Source: Mesaphorura yosii (taxonomy: Eukaryota > Arthropoda > Collembola > Poduromorpha > Tullbergiidae). Taken from it: a stretch of 64,000 bases of DNA. Positions 1 to 10,545 of the stretch are shown in pieces. The stretch spans positions 17,735 to 81,734 of the forward strand of contig WIXG01000343.1 in NCBI GenBank assembly GCA_009869945.1, given 5' to 3'. The stretch's first letter is position 1, and every line of letters starts with the position of its first letter. The translations under genes were made by a program, and so were the position numbers. The notes under the pieces were generated by a model. That model worked only from the letters and a program-made list of their open reading frames with translations, ran no database searches and was not told the origin of the DNA.

Positions 1-354
1 GGTGGATTCACAGCGTCGCAGGAGTCAATCAGCTTTGGCAGTTGCCCGTAGCCGCAGCATTGCTTGAGATGTTCGCGAAGGGCGTAGTTGCAGTTGCACT
101 TTTCCAGACCGCAATCTTGACATCGACCGCAGTCTGACTTTGGTTCACCTGGAGATCAATCTCTGATTACTGATTAGCCAAGACATGGTCATGGCTAACG
201 TGAATTGAGTTGGCGCTTGGCGCTTACCTCCTCCAAACAGCCGCCCAAAGAATCCAAACGCACCGCCGCCGCCTTCGCAGGTCTCCGGCTTCTTTTCAGG
301 GTTGCATCCTTTGTTGGTGCATTTTGGAGAGCCCGATTCCCATTTATCACTCAT
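1..354 (-). CDS. Cysteine-rich small protein, 5' part (runs off the window)
   Basis: I do not recognise this gene. Exon 1 (354-228) starts at an ATG and encodes MSDKWESGSPKCTNKGC followed by a glycine/phenylalanine-rich stretch (GGGGAFGFFGRLFGGG). A GT donor at 227 joins in phase 1 to an acceptor before 148. Exon 2 (148 to the window edge) reads open and is very cysteine-rich (CGRCQDCGLEKCNCNY, then QCCGYGQ). At least twelve cysteines fall in about 90 residues, many as CxxC or CxC, which suggests metal binding or a disulfide-rich fold. There is no clear signal peptide, so a cytosolic metal-binding role is a guess. The 3' end lies outside the window. It is divergent from ERMP1, with about 940 bp between start codons. 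Confidence 0.55.
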
Positions 355-1290
355 TTTGACTTACGCCGATGGAGGAAGCACAGGATGACCAGCAGATTTG
401 TCTGAAAAGGAGACTGGAAGTCCGGAAGAACTGAGAACTGGACCGAAACGCTCGAGAGATGCACGCAAGGCTGGAATTGGTTAAATTTTACTTACCACGA
501 CCGCCGCCCTTAGCTTGAACTGATTTGTAGAGTAATTTTGTCGAAAATCCGTATGTGATGAAGTCTGCTGGAAATTTTGGGCTGCATACTGTGTCCGTGA
601 TGGTTGCATGGAGAAATATGTTCATGCAATAACAGCTCTCAAAAAGTGATACTCAATAGTCTTGAAATGCATAAACTTTCCTGTCGCTATTCTTCATACA
701 TCATCGGCGTATGTAAAAAAGTCATCGCCCATGGGAACAAACGATTTCCAACACTTCGGGCTTTCAATTGGTAGATCATATTTCTTGTCCGCCATTGGCA
801 ATTCCCATACTTATCAGCGTTACCAGCATGGAATCAGCGAGATAAGGGTTTTATATACTCGACATCCATTCTGGTCCGACTGAACAACGAAACTCGCTCA
901 CGAGCCGCAAGCGCAACCTCCTGCGAGATTTTTGTAACCAGTGCCCTTGTTGCGAATTCAAAAGGTAAAGTGGTTCCGCATCGTATCGTATGATAGTATG
1001 ATTCACGTTATCGTAATCCCACGTATACCGACTATACCGTAGCGGCTCCGGCTCATAATTCGCGATTCGCAAAAAGTGCAGCGCAAAGTTATGTAATACC
1101 GGTTCATTAGCGCTGGCGTTCTTAGAACCAAGTTAGGCAGGCGTGACATCGGCAACTTTCGGTAGTAGCGTGAAATGGCTAGTTAATTGTTGTATTGTGC
1201 ATTTTGCTGTAAACCGTAATCAGATTTGCACTGTTAAGTTTTCATCCTGAATCGACTGAATCCAGCCGGAGGAGTCGGCAATCAGCAACA
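355..1290. other. Intergenic region between two divergent genes
   Basis: This region lies between the divergent start codons of the cysteine-rich gene and ERMP1, so both promoters and 5' UTRs should be here. I see no supportable coding exon. Short open frames at 662-883 and 851-1072 lack splice context and resemble nothing I know. No clear TATA box was identified. Confidence 0.5.
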
Positions 1291-4200
1291 ATGGAGATGG
1301 AAACGAGATTCAGAGGAGGGCCGGGCACCAGCAAGCAGTTGTTCGCAGAAGATGATAATCTGTTACCAAATACAACCTTCGATGTAGGAAAATATTCAAA
1401 AATACGCAACGGCCGTGGAGGAGACTCGTCGGCAGGCCAGGCCCTCTTTCCTAAGCAGCTGAGTTTAGTCATCGTCACACTCGTCATTGGCTTGTGCTTT
1501 GGGTTCATCAAATACATTGACACCAAACTTCCACAGCCATTAAACACTGCCGACTTGAAAGATCATCCCCACAGGTTAGTAATAACTCCGGAGTCAGTAA
1601 TCAGTAGCTGGAATTAACTCCATCTTATGTTTGTTCAACCTCGGTACACATTTTTATTGCAGCTTTATCGAGCAACGTGCTCGCAATGACCTGTCAGCTT
1701 TAAGTGGCCTCGGACCCCGAGTTTGTGGATCACACGCAAATGACGTGGCAGCTGTGGAGCTTCTCGTCAGACAGCTGAAGGAGATTCAGAAGAATAAACA
1801 CGCTGTTCATAATTTGGAGATTGACGTCACGAAACACACGGGCCAATTTAATCTTGAATTTTTCGATGGAATGACCAGCTCCTACGCATCGGTATAAGAT
1901 CTTATCAAAATTTTCCCAATTGTTAATTCAACACATCACACAACTAGCGTGACTATATTAGGTGCCGAATGTGATTGCGAGGCTGGAGCCGGCCGTCGGA
2001 ACAAAAACTGCCGACTCGGTACTGATCAACTGCCATTTTGATTCAGTTCCAGGTAAATTAGAACATAATTGAAATTTTTTTACACTGGAAATGAATTTAG
2101 TCTCATATTTTAAAACTTTATCTGCGTTCAGGGAGCCCTGGAGCCAGTGATGACATGGTAAATTGTGCTGTAATGCTCGAAGTTTTAAGAACCCTGTCAA
2201 AGAAACCAACAGCTTTAAAGAACAACATCGTCTTTCTATTCAACGGAGCCGAGGAAAATTTCCTTCAGGCCTCGCACGGGTTTCTCGTTGGAACAACAGA
2301 AAATAATCAGGCCGCAAAGGGGCACAAATGGGCGAAGAACATCCGAACGTTCGTCAATCTTGAGGCGTGTGGAGCAGGCGGTCGTGAGATCCTGTTTCAG
2401 ACTGGGCCAGGAAACGGATGGCTCGTCCAAGCGTACGCCAGATCCGTGCCGTACCCTTTCGGCTCGGCGGTCGGTGAAGAAATATTCCAGAACGGCCTGA
2501 TCCCCTCGGATACAGACTACAGAATCTTCCGAGATTATTCACACATACCCGGCCTGGACCTGGCGTTCATCAAGAATGGTTACGTGTACCACACCGTGTA
2601 CGACGAAGTTGATCAGATTCCGCCAGGGTAAGTTTCGTGCCTGCAGTTAATTTGCTACCACAATTAAGAATCGCTAACGTATCAATTTTAGGTCAGTTCA
2701 GCACGTCGGAGCAAACGTCCTGGCGCTGGCTGAGACACTTGGGAATTTAGACTACGCTAAAATTGAGCTTACTGAAGATCGGATGGTATTTTTCGACGTT
2801 TTTGGATACTTCATGATCACATACTCGGAGAAGGTCGGAATTCTGATCAACGTCACAGTGGCGTTGATAACGCTTGTCTTTGCTTGGAACGACGGTGAGT
2901 AATTTAAAAATCCCGTTAACTTTTGAGTGAGCGCTTTAATGCATTTATTATTTGTGTAATTAAAATACAGCCGAAGGACAAACCAGCCAGATTCTCATCA
3001 ACGTGGGCGCTACCTTCGCGGCGTGGACGATTGGAATCTTATCAGCTGTTATCGTCGGCGTACTTTTGAATCTGGCGGGGTACGCAATGCCTTTCTACTC
3101 GTACCCAAACTTTGCGTTCTTAATCTTCGGAATTCCGACGCTTGTCGGCCAAGTGCTGGCGTACTCATACATCCTCAGCCCGTCGGAAGACTACAGCTGG
3201 ATGGCAGCAAAGACGACGATTTCCTTTCTAATTTTGGGTGTCACGTTCCTGTCACGAATTGCGTTCATTCTGACCATCAACGTCGGCTTTGGCGTGCTTG
3301 GCTGGTACGCATCGAGACAATTGTTCAGAGGTAATTAACCAAAGAACGAATAAACATATCTGATTTATAGAAATCCTTTTTTAATTTTCGTTGCAGATTC
3401 TCAACGGCGGTTGCTTTTCTATTTGTTCGTTGGTGAACTCTTCCCGCTAGCACTCACTTTCTACCTGGCCATCGGTTCCCTGGACGTGTTTGTGCCAATC
3501 ATGGGAAGATCGGGATCCGAGACCAACCCGAACGTTATCATTGCCTTTCTCACTGCCTTCACGATATCAGTGCCTGGATTCAGTGGCCTCGTCCCCGTCT
3601 TTGTCTTCCTGAAGAAAAACTTTCTTCGCGGTGCAGCTCTCATTTATGTCGGCGTTATCTTGACGATTGTCTTTGGAGTCGGGAGAATTCCGTACACCCC
3701 GAAAACGCCGATGCGGGTTCATATCGCCGTAAGTTGAAACAATGCTAGCTGTATATTTAACAGTGATTCTTTGGTTGGAAGCGAAGGAAGTAGTATTGCA
3801 TTTTTCATTTGCATATTTTAGGACGTCGAGCGTCAATGGTTCGGCCCCGATTTGACAACCGTACAAAAATCGGACGCTGGTTACTGGTTTTTCACGATGG
3901 ATCCCTTAATCCCGACCTTTTACAAGGAATGGAGTGAGAAAATTCCCGAACTGGAGCGGGTTCAGTATTTGGATTCACAAAATTGCTCTGACTTGCATTG
4001 CGGGCGTCCGTTCGTCTTTCCGATCACACAGCTTGTCAGGTAAATTGCCAGGATCGAAGCTAAATTCGAAAACAGAAGATTCCACACCTTTGATTGCCCT
4101 TGTTCTGTCCAGACACACTGAATGGGTGCCCAAGACCACGGGTCTTCCTCAGCACTTGAAACAGAATGTTCAGATGCGAGTGACACACGACGAGTTCATT

Positions 4201-4602
4201 TCGCAATCGCGCCGTCGCCTCACCTTCAACTTTCACGGGCCGGATCATCTCGTCATTATTCTCAGTCCCGGGCCCAAGTACAAACTCGTCAAGTGGAGTC
4301 TAACTGACGAAATCCCGCCGGCGAAGGTCCTGTGGCAGGGTCGGCCGACTTACTTCATTTATCACGCTCGTGGTATTAACATGGAAGTACTGGAGTTTAG
4401 CGCCGACTTTGATCGCGTCGCCGTCGCTGATCAGGCTCAAGCGTCGAATTCGACGGCGGTTGTGGATATTAACTACTCAGCCTTCTACATTCATGGCGAA
4501 AATATGAGGACGTCGGCGTTTGAGAGCTTTCAGCGCAAATTTCCTGACTGGGCGTACGTCAAAGGCTGGACTTCGGTCTCAAACATGTACACAATTCAAT
4601 AA
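1291..4602 (+). CDS. ERMP1: Endoplasmic reticulum metallopeptidase 1 (M28 family)
   Basis: Nine coding exons: 1291-1574, 1663-1891, 1962-2052, 2132-2627, 2692-2894, 2971-3330, 3397-3728, 3822-4039, 4113-4602. All junctions are GT-AG and in phase, giving 900 aa, close to the vertebrate protein at about 900 aa. An N-terminal membrane segment lies at about residues 57-75. The lumenal zinc peptidase domain follows, with the M28 motifs HFD (about 196-198), GASDD (about 205-209), FNGAEEN (EE about 242-243), [17 protein letters not shown] and the final zinc histidine in YVYHTVYDE. The second half carries multiple membrane helices (exons 5-7) and a conserved lumenal tail, as in ERMP1. In vertebrates this is an ER membrane aminopeptidase-like enzyme; substrates are poorly known. 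All expected catalytic and zinc residues appear present, so it is probably active. The ATG at 1291 is the first in frame and gives a normal-length N-terminus. Confidence 0.95.
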
Positions 4603-4906
4603 AAACTGAGACGACCCCTTGGCGTGGCGTGAATTTGGCGAATTTTCACATTTGACTTGTGTGTTTTAAAAGTATTTTTCTTAGCCCCGTGCTGTGTGAC
4701 TTTAGAATTGTACTTAACTTTAACTGTAAACTTTAATTAACTTAACGTGTGCTATTGTTTAGTCAAAACAGACTTTGGGACACCGCACCACTTAGAAAAT
4801 GTTGGTTTCTAGGTTGATTGTTCGACTGACCAACCGTTTGGCGTCCACGAAGCGTTTTTGATTGTAAAAATGTGTTGATTTTGAATTCAGAATTTCTTGA
4901 AATAAA
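4598..4906 (+). terminator. ERMP1 poly(A) signals
   Basis: One AATAAA at 4598-4603 overlaps the ERMP1 stop codon (TAA at 4600-4602). A second AATAAA at 4901-4906 lies about 300 bp downstream and is the more likely cleavage signal, since it allows a normal 3' UTR. Confidence 0.6.
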
Positions 4907-4971
4907 ATGTGTTCATTAGTGTAAATTGAAACTGATGCGTGAGATTAATGATTTCGGTCTTTGAATTGAGC

Positions 4972-4977
4972 TTTATT
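4972..4977 (-). terminator. HELZ-like gene poly(A) signal
   Basis: TTTATT on the + strand reads AATAAA on the - strand, about 140 bp beyond the HELZ-like stop codon at 5118. It lies 65 bp from the opposing ERMP1 signal, so the two transcripts probably end within about 100 bp of each other or overlap slightly. Confidence 0.6.
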
Positions 4978-5117
4978 CAAAGCAAATGTCATAACATAAA
5001 ATAGTGGACAGAAAAGGTCAAGAAGATAAAGGAGTAAATCTGCTCAAATGGCCATAAAGTCAAAGTCAAAGGTTAAAATGAGGTGCGAATGCATAAAATT
5101 CATAATTCTTATCGTAA

Positions 5118-8100
5118 TTAATTGTCATTGTCCGCCTGTGGCTTTTTCTTCACAGGAGTGCACGTCGAGATCAAATGCTCGATCGCCTTGGCGAGGTCCT
5201 TGTCAGCATGCTGCAGGGCCTTCGTGGCTCGGCGCTTTTCGTAGCCCATGTTGACGAGGCATTTAACCTTCTCGTCCAACGTAGAAGGCGGCGCCGTTGC
5301 TGAAGCTGCACCGCCCTCGTCAACCCCCGTCAAATTTGAATTTGCCACCTTTTTGTTCCCACGTTTTGATTTCTTCGTCTTCTTGACTTCCACCCACTCG
5401 TTATTCGTTTTTGGCGCGGCTTCGCTGCTGTCTTTGTCGTTATCCTTGTCTTGAGGCAAACTATTCTGCTTTGAATTGAGCGCCATGTTGTCCAGTTTAT
5501 TCGCAACCGACTCCATGATGATTTCATTCAAATTCGCTCCGGCCGACTTCTTGTTTCCGTTTGCCGACTCGTTTCGTTTCCCGCCGCTCCCATTTCCATT
5601 TCCGTTCCCCGCGCCGCCGCCACCGCCGGACCTCTTGCCGTCATTTCCACCTCCGCCTCCACCTTTTCTGTTTCGCGAACGGCTGCTCTTCTCCTTCAGG
5701 CGCGGCGGCAACGAGTTCATCCTGTGATTCTGATTCTGGCTGCCGTGATTTGTGCCATCGCCGCCTCCGCCGGTGCTTGCTGGTCGTGGCGGAGGCGTGA
5801 AAAGGCTACCGCCGTTGATATTCCCAATTCCAATGCCTCGTCCGTTCAGTTGAGCAAGGAGGCTTTCTCCGATCTTGGACTGCAGCTGCAGCATGTCTGA
5901 GAAAGGCGTGACACGCCCTACGCCTGCACCCACGCCTACGCCCACACCTGTGCTTGCTTGCAGAAACTTTGACAAGGCGAATTCTTTCGATACATTGCCG
6001 CTAAGACCAAGACCGAGTTGGCCAAGCTGCAAGGGCCTCGCCACCTGCGGAGGCGCGATAGGCGTAGGCCGGCAAATGGGCGTAGCTTGAGCCACTGGAG
6101 GGAATCCAGGCGGATGAGAATTCTTTGGAAACAACTGAAACGTTGACTGACCCTCGTCTCGAGCGAGGCTTCTTGCCAAAACTGAGGCGGCGGCTCCAAA
6201 GCCAAATTCCAAATTCGGTTTCGATTCCGTGTGGCTGGCTTCGCTCAGCGCAGCCACATTGATAAAAGCCTTCCAAATATCACTGAAAAAGAGCCGAGCC
6301 AAGTCAAAAAAGAGCCCCAGGCGGGCATTTAAAAATGACTTACCATGAAAGCCCAAATGCACAAAGGCTCGGGTCTCCAAACACGGCAAATAGGCTCTGC
6401 GCTCGAGATAAAGCGTTGTAAATCAAGCGATCGTTATTGAAGAATCCGCTGTCATCAACAACTGGACTGCTGCTGTTGTAGCTTCGAACGGTTGACAAAA
6501 TGACGACTCGGAACCAATTCGCTAAAAAGGAAAGAGTCAAAACCGAACAGAAAAGCGTTAGCATGAATTCGCAAAAGAAAATGGCCCAGCTGGGTAGAAC
6601 AAAAGTCAAAATTTGGTACCTTTCAAGTTCCAAATCCCTTCAACAGCCACAAATCCGAGCCCAACGGACCGGAGCTGACTTCGAAGGTGCGAGATTTGGT
6701 CGTCGTAATTTGTAAACACGACAATTGAATTTGGTTCCTGGTACCGGCCCCACTGCGATGGCCAGCTTGACACGAGGCTCTGAATAAACTTTGAGATTTC
6801 GAGAACCTCGCTCACGTTATAGTGAGAAGTGCGGCTCTTCGCCTCGCCTCCTTTGACAAGGAAGTACGTCAGAGGGGAGTATTTCGGGTGCGATGACAGA
6901 ATCGAAGAGCAGCGAAGCTTCACAGGAGAAAAGTGGTCGCTAATAAACTGCAATCACAAAATTCAAAATTGAGTTGCGTGCGTGCGTCGAGAAACTAGAT
7001 TTGTGAAAGAAATGACTATACCCGCCATACCTTCAAAATATCGGCGTGATTTTGATAGTTTTCGTTCAGAATTATCTTGCAAATGTGGGCGTCGGGATAA
7101 TGAAGGTTCAGACGTTCCAAAATGTTTGAGCTGACGCTGCTGAGTTGATTGTAAGAACACTGACAAAAATACACGGAATTAAAGGTTTTCTCTTCTTGTA
7201 GCTTTCGGATTGTCATTGAAGTCTGAAGCATCAGCTTACTTGATCACCAGAAAATACGACCCTTGTGTTTGGATTGGCCAAAAAGATGGGGGCTATCAGA
7301 TCGACTTCCAACTGGTTCCCAGCTTCGTCAATAATTATATGCGAGAAGTAATCTGTAAAAGCATTATTTCAACTGCAAATTAGTCAAATTACTACTAAAT
7401 TAACAATAAGTTCGTAATTCGTAATTTTCTTACATTTTCCGAGATCCACCATATCGAATTTACTTAGAATCGACGTGGCGTTAATCGTGGCGACAACAAT
7501 GTTAACTTGCTGGATTTCCTCTTTCGTGGGCGGCCGCAGATTAAAATCCAGAGTAAGCGTGCAGTACTAAAACACAAAGTAGCATTTTCAAGTCACATCA
7601 ACAATTAATTTAATTTATATTTGTTGGGTAAACTCACCCTTTTTGCAACACTCGGAATGTCTTCCATTGAATTTGTCTCCGGGTCGTACACTCGAATCAT
7701 TTTAGCTTTGAGGCCCGACTTGATCCATTCGTCAAATGTCTCGACGTATCTGAAAAAGAATCCAGAATCCCAGTTAGCAAATATTTACGCCTCCGTGATC
7801 CGCGCTTCCGTTACTTATTCGCCTCGGAATTTGACTGCGTACAAATCAGCAAGCGACTCGTCGGTTGAGACATCAAAATTTTCTTGATACTTTCGGTCAG
7901 CGTGTGCGTTTTACCAGAACCGGGTGACCCTGGTAAAAAATGGGCAATAAACCCTTTTCCAGTAATGGGTAATTAAATCTTTAGCAAGAATACCAATTAC
8001 CAATTAAGAGTATCGGCGGCACGTAAGCCATCGTCAACGGAAGCTTCGTGATCACATTGAAGGCATCCATTTGCCGAGGGTTCAAAGAAAAAATGCCCTC

Positions 8101-10545
8101 TTGCAGGGTTCCACTAAAATAAGGAATTAAGCAGTGAAGATCCTGCGACTTCTGCGGGCGGAAATTATTTTCTACGAACAACAACTTACTCAAAGGCGTC
8201 AACAGCAAAATCAATTCTCCTCGTCACGTCGGGGAACAAAATCTGCAGCTCAATATCGCTGATAAGTCCTATCATCCTTGTGAGCTCGGCGAAGTGCGAT
8301 ATGTCAAGGATGAACTCAATCTTAAACTGAAATGCCTGGTCCAGACGCAGACCAAGCTCTAGCACCTGGTTAAAGTCGACGCTGATGACCCACTTGTCCT
8401 CCATTTTCTCTGTGACCTTACACGTGTACGAACGCGCGGAATTCGAAGTGTTTGAGATAAGAACGCAGCTGCAGTGCTGCGAGGCAAGTTTTCCAAAGAT
8501 TGTGTCTTTGAAAGTTGAGCTGGAACAAAAAGGCCGAATATTGTGAAAATTCCCCCGAAAGGCGAACATAACGAATCACCATAAAAATTACGACCGGCCG
8601 GCCAAGGTCAAATTTTCACCTTTCAATTTGCATGACGAGAAACACTTCTCCTTCGTCAGCCAGCTTCATTTCATTTCCAAATTTTTTCTCCATGATGTAC
8701 GACTTGCTCAGCTTCATCGTTTGGACCAGGCTGTTTTGTCGCAAGTGCGTCTGGAGAAATTGCATCTCGCAGTTGATGATTCTTTCTGGAAAAATAGAAG
8801 TAGAAAACGGAGTCAAGTGCAAAACGAAAAAGCAAAGTATACGAAGAAAACAAGAAAAGTGTTACCTTGAGCAGAACAGTAATTCGATCGATGTAAAAGA
8901 GTTGGTCCCGTGTTTTTGTGCCACTCCGGCGTAGGAGGAGCCGAAGCTGAAGTCGAGATAGGCGCAATCAACAAAGGCGCCGCGAGCGCCAGCGAATTTA
9001 CGAGCGAGGATGTCGACGATGCTGGCGAAAATGACAATGAAATGCATTCTTTCTCCCGATAAGGGATGAAAGCGCTGGGGTCAGGGCCCGCCGCGACAGG
9101 AGTCGAGGATCCGCTAACACCGGAGACAATCGACGATGACGTCGAAATGATGAGGGTGTGAAATTCCGCGGAAATGTGCCTGACAACCTTCGGCTCCTTT
9201 TTAAAGTCAAATACGATCGTTTGCTTGAATTTTCCAGGCGAAAATCCTTTGAACCGTATTTCAATCTTGTACGTGAAAGAAGACGGCCAACCTCCCAGCT
9301 CCCGAAGGAGGTCGGCGGGCACGAAAGTGTTCAGTACCTGAAGCTGTGAACGTGCATAAAAAATAAGCATATATAATTTAATTTACGAAGTCAGACAAAA
9401 CGGATGCTTACGTTCGGTATGGCGTTCGTCGAGTGAATGTCCAGAAGATTGCAAGTTTTGTTGTCCGCGTGGTAAAAATAGGCGCCAGTGATCGCAAAGT
9501 TTTCTCTGCCGTGGTCGTGAAGCAGACTGACTGTCCGCATTGCGTCCCTCGAATTTATGGCGAATGCCCAGCGATGGTCGGTGCCCCGAACGACGGCCTC
9601 AACATCGGTGAAGCACCTTGAATTTAAACGTGCATTTGCTTTACCATTTCATAGATATTATTGAATTAAAAGTTTTAAGTTTCAAAAGCATTCACTTAAT
9701 TTTAACTCCGTCCAATTTCTCGACCAGCAACTTGTTCACATCCGAACTGGCGTTAATTTGTTTTTGCAGCTTCGTCAGGTATGGATTATGTGCGTAATAC
9801 TGCGAGATGACCGATTTTATTTGCGCTTGTGAAGGCGACGATGAAACCACTCCACGAAAAGACGGCGAAAGTTCCTTTGAAAGATTCGTCATTGAGGTTG
9901 AGTTTGATGCTGATAATGTTTTTCTGAAAAGAGTCGAAAACAGGCCAGTCCATTTCAAGTTAGACGGCCCCTCCACTGAAGAAGATAAACTAGCTGAACA
10001 GGTTCACAATTTATGACTTCTTACTTTTCAGCACCTGCACCTTCACGAAGGCCAAGTGCTTCCTCCAAATCGTCCATGATAAGCGAAGGATCCGCTCCGG
10101 AGCCAACGACGAGCAAAAAGCCTTCGACGATCTGCTTGCATGAAAGCAGAACTGGGCTTTTTGGGTCAGTTTGCCCCCACTGCTCCAGAAACTGGTAGCA
10201 TTCCTTGTACTAAGAAATAAAATGCCTCACGTCAGTATTTCAGTATCACGCTAAGCAGCATGCACGTCGCACAACGTTAAGACAAAAACTTACCCGTGTC
10301 GTGTGGCAAAGTCCCAAAATGACGCAGGCACAAATGCGAGGGCGGTGACCAAACATTTGCACAAGCTGAAGGCCGTGTTTCACCGCAGCATCAAAACCCC
10401 GAACCCGGACGATGGCCAGGAGAAGATGCTCGATGAGCTCGAACTGCGGCTCGCGAATCGCTGCCGTCGCATTGTCCAGGCTTCCAGCGTGCTTGGTCAG
10501 CAGCTTCAGCTGCCAGAGAATGTGGTCAATACTGCTCAGATCCAT
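5118..10545 (-). CDS. HELZ: HELZ-type SF1 RNA helicase with C-terminal UBA domain
   Basis: About 16 exons (10545-10294, 10209-~10025, ~9975-9696, 9616-9412, 9343-8866, 8785-8620, 8519-8190, 8113-8001, 7929-7815, 7749-7638, 7566-7434, 7352-7240, 7159-7031, 6947-6620, 6521-6344, 6282-5118), about 1,430 aa. It matches the HELZ branch of the UPF1/MOV10-like helicases. Matches include a pre-helicase segment (KFKQTIVFDFKKEP), motif I GSPGSGKT at about residue 670, TQSNSEANKYVETF, motif II DEAGNQ, motif III VVFSGDQ, ENYQNH, RVVILSTVRS and a final YNALSRAQSLFAVFGDP. A low-complexity linker (about 1040-1370; PxxP, Gly/Asn-rich, basic) follows. The protein ends in a UBA domain (LVNMGYEKRRATKALQHADKDL). 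The CCCH zinc finger of vertebrate HELZ was not found. The start ATG at 10545 opens an N-terminal helical region. The junction between exons 2 and 3 is uncertain: the best donor (after 10025) and the acceptor before 9975 are out of phase, so a weaker site must be used. Confidence 0.88.

Noticed and set aside
5476-5800. Proline-rich + strand open frames
   Set aside because: They are antisense shadows of the Gly/Asn-rich linker of the HELZ-like gene.
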